A DNA stretch of 64,000 nt from Aculops lycopersici (lineage: Eukaryota; Arthropoda; Arachnida; Trombidiformes; Eriophyidae). This document shows, piece by piece, positions 10,020 through 20,731 of this stretch (position 1 is its first letter; each line of letters opens with the position of its first letter). The stretch is taken from assembly GCA_015350385.1 (NCBI GenBank), contig WNKI01000001.1, positions 5,845,603-5,909,602 of the forward strand. Reading direction: 5' to 3'. The notes under the pieces are model-generated. The model was given only the letters and a program-made list of their open reading frames with translations, was not told where the DNA came from and did no database searches. A program made the translations under genes and the position numbers.

Positions 10020-10565
10020 TGGGTAACTATAGTGAAACCTCATAGTGATTTTTATTTGTGGTGCTTCAGTATGTTTAACAACAGTAATAAACCATGCAAG
10101 ACAATCTCGGAAGCAAAGACGTTTGTTTATCTCCCAATCATTCCCTACTAATCGATCTATCGCATTCGTTCTATATCCAAACAATGCAAAGGGGACCAAA
10201 AACGTGATGTCTCATAATCCAAATCTTAAGGGCAACTCTTGCATCAATGTGTCTTCGTAACATTTCGAGCTTACACAACAAAGTCGCCCGCGCTCAAGAT
10301 TTTGACTCGCTTGTCATAGTTTGAATGAGCGCGCCATTTAGTTCTGTGCGCCAAAAAGAGCATTTCGTGCGCGCAGTAGACTTCCGTACTTTTTTCCAGC
10401 TTGTCTTCCTCACGTGGTTTAAACTTGACTCTGGAGTTCAGTTATTCGTAAACGCTAGATCTAATTTATTACAATTAACCCAAAACCCTCGTAGCCTACT
10501 ACCACCATCCTTAAAATACTCTTGTATTACCTAGAAAAGAGTAATCCTTGTTTACCACTTTCAAG
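10020..10565. other. Spacer and promoter region upstream of ribosomal protein P0
   Basis: No coding region supported. It includes the GPS2 3' UTR and the P0 promoter. A CACGTG E-box lies near 10412, and GC-rich GCGCGC-type words occur at 10270-10380. No TATA box is evident. Confidence 0.4.
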
Positions 10566-11492
10566 ATGGTCAGGGAGGACAAATCAACATGGAAGTCGAC
10601 GTACTTTATGCGCCTTATCGTAAGTATCATCACATCGATTGTTGTGATCGACATGAAATCCATTCTATAATTGAGACTAATCTGAAAACTCATGACTTAC
10701 CCAATCCAAAATTTATAACAACAGCAACTCTTGGATGAGTACTCGAAATGTTTCATTGTCGGTGTCGACAACGTCGGCTCGCGTCAGATGCAACAGATTC
10801 GTACATCTCTGAGGAAGGATGCCGTGGTTCTCATGGGTAAGAACACCATGATCAGGAAGGCTATTCGAGGCCACTTGTCAGAGAACCCAAAGATTGCAAA
10901 GCTCTTGGATCACGTACGTGGAAACGTTGGATTTGTGTTCACCGACAAGGACTTGGTTGAGATTCGTGACCTCATTTTGGCTAACCGAGTTGCCGTACCC
11001 GCTAAGGCCGGTGCCATTGCTCCAGTTGACGTCATGTTGGACCCCCAGGTTACCGGATTGGATCCTGAGAAGACTTCTTTCTTCCAGGCCTTGTCGATTC
11101 CAACCAAGATTACCAAGGGTCGTATCGAAATTTTGAACGAGATGCACCTTATCCACAAGGGTGACAAGGTAGGAGCGAGTGAAGCAACTCTTTTGAACAT
11201 GTTGAACGTTTCGCCATTTAGTTACGGTTTGATAATTAAGCAGATCTACGACAATGGAACAACATTCAGCCCAGACGTGTTGGACATTACTCCAGAGGTG
11301 TTGGCCGAAAGATTCTCCGAGGGTATCAAGAACATTGCCTCGATTTCATTGGCCATCAACTATCCAAACGCAGCCTCTGTTCCTCACATGATTGTGAACG
11401 CAATGAAGAACATGATGGCAGTTGCTCTCGAAACCGACATCAGCTTCAAGGAGGCCGAGAAGGTCAAGGCTGCATTCGCAGAGTCGTCATAA
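10566..11492 (+). CDS. RpLP0: Large-subunit ribosomal protein P0 (uL10), lacking the acidic tail
   Basis: P0 anchors the P1/P2 stalk of the 60S ribosome and helps recruit translation GTPases. Exon 1 is 10566-10619 (18 codons, MVREDKSTWKSTYFMRLI). The intron 10620-10724 begins GTAAGT and ends ACAG. Exon 2 is 10725-11492 and starts in phase 0 with QLLDEYSKCF. The body is very well conserved: VGSRQMQQIR, VVLMGKNTMIRKAIRGH, RGNVGFVFT, PEKTSFFQALSIPTKI, GDKVGASEATLLNMLN, VLDIT, ASVPHMIVNAMKN and EKVKA. The protein then ends after AAFAESS at 273 residues, where P0 is normally about 315. The Ala-rich hinge and acidic (D/E)DMGFGLFD tail are absent from this exon and from all frames up to 11813. The P1/P2-binding helices before the end appear present. 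Confidence 0.93.
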
Positions 11493-11813
11493 GTGACGGG
11501 CCTGTGGCTCATCGAGTAATCATTAAAGACCTGTTGATGACTACGAACAAAATATCTCGCGTCCAATTGTTGTGTCCAGTATAAATTTCTCACGCTTAAG
11601 TTTTATTGAAGACTAGAGAGGAACATTACATAATAGTTTAAAAGCTCTCGTTGGGCATGTTTTATGTAGGGTCTTGATACAAGTCAAGTAAGTCGAAAGA
11701 TAGAGACGTCATGTGGTCAATCTAACGTAAATATTTGACCAACTACAAAGCGATTCGCATTTAGAATTTCAGACGACCAAGTACACGAGTTATAGTTACA
11801 CAATTTATTTCAA
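11493..11813. other. Convergent spacer between P0 and the GAS1-like gene
   Basis: Overlapping 3' ends of two convergent genes. ATTAAA at 11522-11527 is a plausible P0 polyadenylation signal. I searched all three plus-strand frames by eye for a GFGLFD-type tail exon and found none. Confidence 0.5.
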
Positions 11814-13931
11814 CTAAATGCTTTGTAAGTTATATCTCATGATGAAACCTCTCGATAAATTCGAGCGAGCAATAACAACAGCAGCAACAAGGAGCATCAT
11901 CAAAGCAACAATTGTGACGATTGTGTTGAGCCCGCAAAAAATGTTAATCCTCCCAGAGTTGGAGGCTTGCGAAGAGAAAGTCGAGGCCAATATCCGATTA
12001 TGTCGGCTTCGTTTGTGATGTTGGAATTCAGGATTGCCACCACTAGTGTTGCTGGCGCCACTGGCACTTGTTGACCCATGGCTCTTATGCTGCCTTTCGC
12101 CTTTCAACCTTTGACTCGACTGCTGTTTACCTCTTATTGTTGTCAGTTGTTGTTGTTGTTGCTTTTTTCGTTCGAGATGCTGTTTGAGTTGCTGTTGGAT
12201 TTGTAAGTTTGTAAAATATCTGCCGCTCATCAATGGAATCCACTCGTCACTTCCTGTTGGCGACATGGAAGTGGGCGCTCGGATACCGTTTCCGTTGTTG
12301 TCATCATCTTCCGGTCCATCATTAGAATCGTCATATGTCTGTGCATCGCCCTCCACATCCCCAGATGAAGTCGACATCATCTGTTCATTAGCAAGATCAC
12401 TATCAAGTTTATCGTCGCCTTCAGTACCCACTAGTTGCTGCTCTCCAGCATCTGCAACGAGCCGATGGTTGTTCGTCTCATTACTATCCACCAGTGAATC
12501 TTCGTCGTCAAAGGCAACAAGTGGCGCATTTGGTTGGTTTGGTACAGGTAATGGCGTTTGTTTGTTCAAACAAAATCTCTCCGTGTATGTCTTGTACCTG
12601 ACACACGGAAATTCCTCGCTGCCGTCACACTGACAAGTGATTAATTTGTTGGCTTTGGGCTGACGGTACAAGATGGCAAGACTGTTGTTGCAGCGACTTG
12701 AGCAAAGACGCTGAGTGAAGAGGGATTGACAATTGCGGTGATAATATTCCAATGCCGTGGAGCACAATTGGTCAGCTAGACAAATCCAGCTGGCGATGGA
12801 GCAACTAACAATTGTCTTTGGATCTACGGCCTCCTCTACCTGAGGGCGGCAGGTTAAACTCCTCTGCTTGCTTTGCAAACAAAACTCGTGTCCTTGGCAA
12901 TCACATTGAACCAAATCGTCGCCTTCCTCGGAAGAGCGCAAGGCAATCATTGCTTTCAAACACTTTGGCGAACAGGTTGCCGTTTTGTTGTTCATCAAAT
13001 CCCGGCAATCCTCATTGTAGGCCCTAAGTGCAGGCGCACAAACCTTACGCAAAGCGCACTGGGTGTAGGCTTGCTCACAGGTAAGCACCGGCCTTTGGGT
13101 GGTGGAGATTTGATCGTTGTTTGGTAGTTGGTTTGATGGTGGTGAACTAGATACAGGTGATTGCGCTGACAGTGGCGAGAGCTTATTATCTTCGTCGCTC
13201 TCATTATCTCTGTTTGATGTGACACTTGTGGATTGCTGCTGCGATGGTGTTTCAACACTAACTCCTGGTAGCCCATTACTACTTTCATCAACAAGTTGCG
13301 ACGAGATCGTTGTTGGAGTCGCCGCTGCCAGCGTGGCTTCAAGCGGGTCCTCACCCACTTCAGTCGGAACCTCAATGTCGAGCTGAAGTTGAGTTGTTGA
13401 GGAGATGGTCGAGTTTTGATCCTGATCTATATTCACGGGGCCAAATGGATTTCGCTCGCCGTTGAGATTCAAGCCAGCCACTCGAACTAGAATATTTTCA
13501 ATCCATCTGTTGTGCTGTTGATGGTGGTAGTTGTGGTGGTTATTTTCAAGAGCTACTTGTTCGCTTGTTATAGACTCTTGGGGTAGTTTTGGCGTTAAGC
13601 TTGATTTTGCACTTGAGTTTGGAATTTGACTTGCTGGAGTTGCAGGCGAAGTTGCTCCACTAATTGAGCTTGCAGTTATGTCATATTTATTTGATGATAT
13701 TGTGATTGTTGACGGTAATGCGCCAACATCTCGTATATAGTGATCAGCTGTAAGGGTTACCCATAGGAATGTAAAGATGACTAGACTTGTACTCAGATTA
13801 CCTATTCTACTAATTGTATGTGAATTTAAACTGTTACATTTGATTGACTCTGCTGAGCTGTAGCAAAAGCAGTCGCGGCGACAGGTGAAATGGTCGACCT
13901 GGTGCAGCCTGTTGCTTGAATTGCTAAACAT
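11814..13931 (-). CDS. GAS1/GFR-alpha-like cysteine-rich receptor with C-terminal membrane segment
   Basis: A 705-residue secretory-pathway protein with two GFR-alpha-type cysteine-rich domains, at about residues 285-370 and 377-454. Both follow the GAS1 pattern of C...C...C...ALxxYxxxC...C...C...CxC...C. The phrases CSPKCLKAMIAL, CDCQGHEFC, LCSSRCNNSL and CQCDGSEEFPC correspond to GAS1. In vertebrates GAS1 is a Hedgehog co-receptor. An acidic Asp/Asn-rich stretch follows domain 2, as in GAS1. A hydrophobic helix at about residues 667-688 is followed by 17 polar or basic residues, so it looks like a transmembrane helix rather than a GPI signal. The frame is open to a GTG at 13979, but the first ATG is at 13931-13929. 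A second hydrophobic segment (about residues 50-64) probably serves as the signal peptide, so an upstream coding exon or a different start is possible. The region between is low-complexity Ser/Thr/Gln. Confidence 0.8.
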   Translation of the reverse strand: MFSNSSNRLHQVDHFTCRRDCFCYSSAESIKCNSLNSHTISRIGNLSTSLVIFTFLWVTLTADHYIRDVGALPSTITISSNKYDITASSISGATSPATPASQIPNSSAKSSLTPKLPQESITSEQVALENNHHNYHHQQHNRWIENILVRVAGLNLNGERNPFGPVNIDQDQNSTISSTTQLQLDIEVPTEVGEDPLEATLAAATPTTISSQLVDESSNGLPGVSVETPSQQQSTSVTSNRDNESDEDNKLSPLSAQSPVSSSPPSNQLPNNDQISTTQRPVLTCEQAYTQCALRKVCAPALRAYNEDCRDLMNNKTATCSPKCLKAMIALRSSEEGDDLVQCDCQGHEFCLQSKQRSLTCRPQVEEAVDPKTIVSCSIASWICLADQLCSTALEYYHRNCQSLFTQRLCSSRCNNSLAILYRQPKANKLITCQCDGSEEFPCVRYKTYTERFCLNKQTPLPVPNQPNAPLVAFDDEDSLVDSNETNNHRLVADAGEQQLVGTEGDDKLDSDLANEQMMSTSSGDVEGDAQTYDDSNDGPEDDDNNGNGIRAPTSMSPTGSDEWIPLMSGRYFTNLQIQQQLKQHLERKKQQQQQLTTIRGKQQSSQRLKGERQHKSHGSTSASGASNTSGGNPEFQHHKRSRHNRILASTFSSQASNSGRINIFCGLNTIVTIVALMMLLVAAVVIARSNLSRGFIMRYNLQSI

Positions 13932-14183
13932 TCTCACGCACTCACTTGCTATGTAAATGTTGATAAGATAGTGTGACACTCACTTAAGTGCGCCAATAAG
14001 TTGATTAGCTTCAATTCAGGTAAAGTAACGATGCGTGGACCGCGAGCAGTGTGCTGGCATCAGTGGCAACTTGTAGAATGAGATGAGTTTGTTGATTGCT
14101 TGGGTACAGACTAGTGACTAGTGCGAGGCACAAAATACACACGCGCTGGTCAGTCTAAAGTAGTGGCCATGAAAACTTTTTTG

Positions 14184-14184
<1 letters not shown>

Positions 14185-14233
<49 letters not shown>
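14185..14233. repeat. (CT)n microsatellite, left of the gap
   Basis: An uninterrupted CT dinucleotide run of about 49 bp. It grades into CGTC and CGTA words before the run of N. Confidence 0.95.
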
Positions 14234-14236
<3 letters not shown>

Positions 14237-14323
14237 CTCTCGTCTCGTCTCGTCGTACTACGTCGTCGTCGTACGTCGTACGTCGTCGTACGTCGTACGT
14301 ACGTACGTACGTACGTACCGTAC

Positions 14324-14427
14324 NNNNNNNNNNNNNNNNNNNNNNNNNNNNNNNNNNNNNNNNNNNNNNNNNNNNNNNNNNNNNNNNNNNNNNNNNNNNN
14401 NNNNNNNNNNNNNNNNNNNNNNNNNNN
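14324..14427. other. Assembly gap (104 N)
   Basis: An unresolved stretch flanked on both sides by degenerate ACGT/CGTC repeats and then by CT repeats. The true length is unknown. Confidence 0.99.
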
Positions 14428-14483
14428 ACGTACGTTACGACGTACGTACCTACTACGTACTCTACTACGTCGTACTCTACTCT

Positions 14484-14591
<108 letters not shown>

Positions 14592-15491
14592 GCCTTTTTC
14601 CCCCACCCCGAGATGGAAGGAGAAGCGAACGCAAGGCAGACTAATGGCGACTTCGTGTGAAGTCGACATCCCGGTCGGCGCCAGAGGCTGCAGCAGTGGC
14701 CACCGCCTCACACGGCGGAGCCACAACCACTTCGCCTTTTTTCTCTACCTACCTACCTACCTGACTGCGTACCTTCAATCGCGCGACGTATCTCTCTTTC
14801 TCTCTTGTAGACCGTAGCAATGGCATGGTTGTGAGCTTGCACCTACCCTCCACCAGAACTCTCTCGGTGGCAGCGCAAGAATAGCACCGTGGGGGGCCCA
14901 ACGGTCGCGATGGCCAGCGAGCCATTTGGACAACCACCGGTTGCCGCCGTGGGCCATTTGCCATCAAAAACCAAAGCAAACCAAAGTGTTCCACGAGCTG
15001 TGCTGTCAGATCTAAGCTAAAACAGATACTGCACTCGCGAATGATGTTAGCGAGTAATCGAAGTGGATTCGACTAGTTGCTACTTCTCTTTGCTTAAAGA
15101 GAGCGAGAGAGATAGAGATAGAAGATGGCGAAGCATGACGTTCGATTCGTTGGAATTGAGCCATCAATTTGATAGCATCACTTGAGGGTCGCTTGAAGCC
15201 AGTGTGTACGCGCGCTGATTACGGATACATAAATCTCTCGCTTCTCTCATTTGGAATTTACTTTTCTACTTCTACTTCTTCTCCTTTTTCCTCTAGTTAC
15301 CTGGTCCGTCGAGGGGATAACGACGATCAAAAGAGCGACAGCGAGTGAGTGAGCAATTGAGGCGACCAGCTAAATCCTCTGCCACCTCAATTTCTTCTCC
15401 TCCTCTACTATTCTTTTCGCTTTATTCTCATCTCCATCTTCACGCACTCACACACAAACTAACTCAAACTAGCGCTTTCATGGAGTCAGCC

Positions 15492-15518
15492 AGGTAAAGG
15501 TAAAGGTAAAGGTAAAGT
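15492..15518 (+). repeat. Short GGTAAA tandem repeat
   Basis: Four consecutive GGTAAA units following CCA. Each unit looks like a weak splice donor, but no exon can be assigned. Confidence 0.7.
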
Positions 15519-17219
15519 GACCATCATCAGTGGCCAGTGGAGTTGCCGCTGCTGTTGTTGTTGTCGTAGTGGTAGTTGTAGTGGTTGTTGTGGGCCCGTC
15601 GCCGACGCCAGCGCTGTTTTCCTCGTGCGTGTGGCCAATAGGCTGACCATTGAATCGAACTTAGTGAGTCCAAATCGAACTAGCCACTAGTTGCGCGCCA
15701 CTAACCTTCACGCAAACGGCGCGTAAAGTTTCCAGACCTTAGTGACTGAAATTACATCTCAATTGAGTGAGGGAAAAATTTGAAGGTGGAGTTTCCACTT
15801 TGAGCGCAGACGTCTGAATCTCTCGAGGCTACAACAAGCAGAGATAGCAGCGGCAGCAGCAATAGAATGGACACGAACGAAGAGGATAAAGCCGTCAGTT
15901 TCATCCCACCTCATCCCGTCTCGGCTCATCTCATCCTGTTAGAGTGAGTGGTGGCGCCTCACCTTTGGCCTCGGGCTGTCGCTTTGTGGCTTGCGCCGAG
16001 GGGCCGCCCGTCCATTCGGCCACGTCGGTCAGGATTGTCCTTCCGTCTAGTAGGCAGGTGGGCGGGCGGGCGGTTCTGGTTGGCTGAGTGGCCGGCTTTG
16101 CCGGTTCTGTTGGCTCACAGGTGAATCAGGTGGTAGTTACCTCCGTTATATAGGAAGCGGTTTAAATTTGCGATTTCCACTTGCATACGCCGAAGCAACA
16201 CAAGCCTTGCAACCAAAAATCACACATCCCCACAACAATGAGCCTGAATCCAAGCTTACCGTCACACAATCTAACAAATTCTTCGCCGATTTGTGGTGTT
16301 GGTGGAAACTCAAAACCAGCCGCGAGGTCTTCGGGCGTCGAGCAACTGCAATCATGGTGCCAAGACTGGTGGTGGCTAATATGTAAACACGCACTCAAAT
16401 TTAGGCTACACGCAGCCCCGTGAAGCTTTGCGAGTGCCAAGTGAGCAAGCAAGCAGACGGGCCAGGGCTGAGTGTCTTTCTGAAAGGTTGTAACCGTAAC
16501 CTCCTGTAGGTTTTGGTTGCTCAAGACTTTTGGTGCTCTCGCCGAGCGGAAAGCTATGTGTTTTCAATGGAATTTGAGATCACACTAAACTCAAATTCGC
16601 TGACACAGCAGTGCGGCTCCCCGAAATTAAGATGAATTGGGACAAGCTAGTCGATTTGCCAGTCGTTTAGATGGCCACTGTAATTTGGTGACGATGGCGA
16701 CAGCAGTGGTGTGGCACTTGAAACTCGCACACTTCCGAGATCGGCGCAAGAGACGAGAGGAGCCGTCGTTGTTGTCATCTGAGAGTTTGGAGAGCACCCA
16801 GTCGATGGTTGTAACACGCCGAGTTCATCTTTTCTCCCTCTCCTTCCGACCTGCTTTTGCTCAATCGATCAATCGCTCGCTCGCTCGCTGGCTCTCAAGT
16901 TGGCGTTTGGGTTCATGGTGGCGCCACCAGGAGAGCAAAGCGCAGTTGTGATGTTGCCAAACTCGAGTGATTTGGTCTCGAGCCGGAGGTAAGTAAAAAT
17001 TCCGCAACAACTACAACAACAACCACCACCACCGGCGGCCAAGTGCCAGACTAAACCAGATTTGAACAGGAGAGTCCCGTGGTCTATCGCTTAATCTCGT
17101 GCCAAATTCCATCCCGTAACAATAATGATAACATAGATAGAGATAAGCCCGCTGGTTTGGGGGTTTGCGAGGCTCACATTGATGGCTGCGCTGTTGTTGG
17201 CGATGTTGCTGCTCCTTGG

Positions 17220-17252
17220 GGATTATTATTATTATTATTATTATCATCATCA
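17220..17252. repeat. TTA/TCA triplet microsatellite
   Basis: A run of ATT triplets passing into CAT triplets. Non-coding context. Confidence 0.8.
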
Positions 17253-19979
17253 TTTCTGCTCGCGGTGGCATTTGTGGTCTTGGTGATTCTCAGGCAGCTT
17301 GAGCAACGGCAGCAGCACCAGGCCAACTCTAGACAGTGAAAGGGAAGAGAGGAATAGAGTAGAAGTAGCAGCACCCCGGAATACAACAACACCTCCAGCT
17401 GCCGGCAACGGGCTTGCCATTGTTCGCCGCGATTCGCTGGCTAGCAAGACACGCTCGACTTCTTTCCCTTCTCCTTCTAGTCAACCAGCCAGCAGCAACA
17501 GCAGGCGCCGAGGCCACGAGGCCTGCGCTTTCTAGATATCTCTCTATTGTGAGCTTCAAGAAGCGCGGTCGGTGGTTGTTTGGCAAAGTGAACAATCGAT
17601 GCCAAGAGTACCGCCGCCAAACTTGCGCATGATTAGATCTATGAATGGGAATGGGAATGGCACAATCTGTTGAAATGATTAAGATTTTTTACTCCCGCTT
17701 GTCTTTGATTCCCTAGAGGTTCAGGCTCAAAGAGAAAGGAAACAGCCTAAATCTAGAGTCTTCCATCTGAACCGCGGCCCGAGCCTAATTGTTATTTCCG
17801 GCGCTCGCGAATAACTGCAATCGCGCCACTTCCGGTTCAATCTTTATCGCGCGCACAGTCACACGAGCTTTTCGAGAGGTTGTTCCCCTAACTAAGGTCA
17901 CGAATTTCCGATTAGGAGCAACAGCAAAACCAAGCGTTCAATAGCAAAAAACTCTGCAGCGACGACCACGACGTCGAGAGACTTGATATAACGAGCGCCA
18001 AGGTCAGCGACAAAACTTGGTGCTCGATGAACTCTCTCTAGGTTTTGGCTCGAGCGGAGGGGAGAAAAGCGCGTGAGATGACGCAAATGGGAGGCCAAAT
18101 AAACTAGTAGAAGGTTGCGTGAAGATGATGAAATGGGTGAGATGTGAAACAATCGATTTATTTACACGCCTTTGCGTGGACAACAGTGGATCGGACCTCG
18201 CCGTTGGCCAGCTGGCTGGCTGGTAGGCTCATTTGGTTGCTCTTTTTGGCTGTTTGGCAGACACGGGAAGACACGTTACTTGCAGCTGGACAACGAGAGT
18301 ACACATTTGCGCTGGCCCTTCAGTGGAGTGCAGAGGTGGCGCGACATGAGCGCCGGCCATTTTGCTTCGGTCACGTAGTCGTCGGTTGGTTCGCAACTTG
18401 GTTAGACAGTTGGCTCATGTTTCTTAGCTGGTGGCGGCTGCGTTGGTGGTGCCACTACAAGTCCTGTCGGCACTAGCCGGCGGCTTGCTGGCGCAAAGTG
18501 TAACCAGATGGGACTGTACTTTTACGTGAGTGTGAGTGAAGGAGTGTTCTGGTTTATGTTGTTAGCTCAGTAATATTAGTTCGGCTCTTACAATGGATAG
18601 TTTTGAAATGTCGACTTGGCTTTCTCCTTGGCAGGCAACAACCACGATGACAAGCGCAACAGAGATAACTGAGGGGCGGCGGAAGAGAGTGAGCGAGGGG
18701 AGAGATACCGTGGCGGCAGTAGCAATGGTAGCGGTGGCAGTGGCACACAAATGGTGTCCTTGCAAGTGGCAACTGCTCACTTGTAATCGAGTTGTCTGTC
18801 GGCCCCACAGACAACCATCAACGAATAGACAGACTTTGCCGCCAAGTCGACGACGAAGAGAGGAGCGCACGACGGCCTCTGAGGCTCGAGGCGCTGGAAC
18901 AACCTTTAGCTGGGAGTTGTTCGCGAGGCGAGCCCTTTTCATGCGCACTTCCGGTCAACTGCCGCTAATTCAACTCTTGGCACTTGTCACAAGCTGGCGG
19001 GCTAGCGATCAAGACCAAGACCAAGAGTGGCGCCAGTTGGTCGTCGGCGAATGATCTATCCAGTTATCTGTTTCGTCCGGCCGCAAATGCTTCTGGGCAA
19101 GCAGGGGGGGCGGCGGCGACGGCGAAGGATTGACGAAGAGAGGAGATAAGAGTAGAATTAAGTAGGAAGTTAAGCGTCATAGAGATAGAGTTGGAGTTGG
19201 AGACAAAGACAGAGGCAGCTCGCCGTTGCCTTATTCTGTCTGGTCCCGTGTTGAACACACTGAAATAAACAAACTCACTTCTCGTTCACTGGATGTGGCA
19301 GCCGGAAGGGAGTGACAAACGAGCTTTCAGTTGGGCAAGGCAAATTAGTTTTCTACAAGAAACCAACCGGCCAATTATTAGTATGGGGAGCCACGAGTTC
19401 GGGGTGCTCAAGTTTGCTAGTCGGAGTGCACAAGTTGGCCTCTTGCAAGAAAGAGGAAGAGCGAGTGTAACATGGTCACTGTTAACTGGCGACCGGAAGT
19501 GGGCGAGCACATCTACAGCCTGTAAGAGAGCCAATGAAGTTTTCTCTTGCCTTCCCTCCCCCTCACCCTCTTCCCTTCTTGACAAAAGGAAGAGGTCATC
19601 TAACTGGCCATTGAAATTGAGAGATGATCGACGAGCGTACAAGAGAGGGAGGAGAAATGGGCCAGTTAAGGGGGAGAAAGAAAAGTTGGCAACTGAGTGA
19701 GTTGGTAACAAAAGACGAAGGCTTGCTCGCTCGCTCGCTCTTTTCCTCTCTTCGAATGCGCATCGTGCATTTAGGATAACTTTAGCTCACTTGAGTTTAG
19801 TTCATTTCAGTTTCTTCTCCCCCATTTTTCGCTCACTTACTCCTTCCTGACCAGCAGCCAGCCAGCCGACCAACAAACCACCATGGTGTGACGTCCAAAG
19901 AAGAGAGGCGATCGACATTTGCAATGGCATGCAGTATTTCCACTAACGCCGCAACTGCCTCGAGGTCAAATCATCGCGC

Positions 19980-20316
19980 AGTCGCTAGGTGCCAGCTTAG
20001 GTCGCGCAACTGCAATGCTGCCCGGTGGTTTTGCTATCGACTAGTCGGAAATGTTGGTGTTATTGTATTAGCACAGGGAACGATGATGGTCACGGCGACC
20101 ACCACCACAACTGAGACATTACGTAGGAGCTATACCCGTCGCGCAAACACAAAGGGGCAGCTGCATTGTGTGTGTGCGTGTGAGTTTATGTGTGCACTCG
20201 TCTGGTTGATCCCTTGTGTGTTGATACGGCGCAATGATTGAGCGCAGCGGACGAGGCCCCACTCGCTGGACCAAGCGAGATTAAGTCGCTAGGTGCTCGA
20301 CGGGCACCTAGCGACT
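19980..20316. repeat. 13-bp motif in three copies, two of them forming a perfect hairpin
   Basis: AGTCGCTAGGTGC occurs at 19980-19992 and again at 20284-20296. Its exact reverse complement lies at 20304-20316, so the second and third copies form a perfect 13-bp stem with a 7-base loop (TCGACGG). No gene surrounds it. Confidence 0.85.
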
Positions 20317-20519
20317 CGCGCTTCACGCTCAAACGCCAACAGCTAGCTAACCAACCGACAAAATGAATGACGCGCTTGTTGACCTCAAAGCTTTGCTCGC
20401 ACAGACGTAGACCTGTCAGCGCCTTGTTAAATCGCTCGCTCAATTTGAAGCGAGTCGAATCGAACCCTACCAACACCGAGACGCCGTGAGCCAATTTGCA
20501 CACTGTCACAGTACATTGA

Positions 20520-20541
20520 CTCTCTCTCTCTCTCTTTCTCT
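20520..20541. repeat. CT-rich microsatellite
   Basis: Short CT dinucleotide run ending in TTTCTCTT, non-coding. Confidence 0.8.
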
Positions 20542-20693
20542 TGGACTCCGTTTGCTAGCTTATCACGACTGACCCACTGACATTTGGCTTAACTTGACTC
20601 ACGTTCCAATTTGGATTAGTCTATTGTCAGTTTTGCTGCTGGTGCTACTGGATTTATTAGAGTAACAATGAAATGACCAGCACACTAATTATA

Positions 20694-20731
20694 CGAGGCA
20701 CTAGCATATTATATTATATGCTAGTGCCTCG
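20694..20731. repeat. Perfect 16-bp inverted repeat (hairpin)
   Basis: Arms CGAGGCACTAGCATAT (20694-20709) and ATATGCTAGTGCCTCG (20716-20731) are exact complements around a 6-base loop TATATT. The tract GGAGCTTTTT follows. The core AGGCACTAGCA recurs at 20875-20885. Confidence 0.9.

Noticed and set aside
13932..13979. GAS1-like gene start at 13979
   Set aside because: The codon is GTG on the minus strand; the first ATG is at 13931.
18562..19054. Overlapping 128-153-codon frames on both strands
   Set aside because: Mutual shadows with no recognisable motif in a non-coding block.
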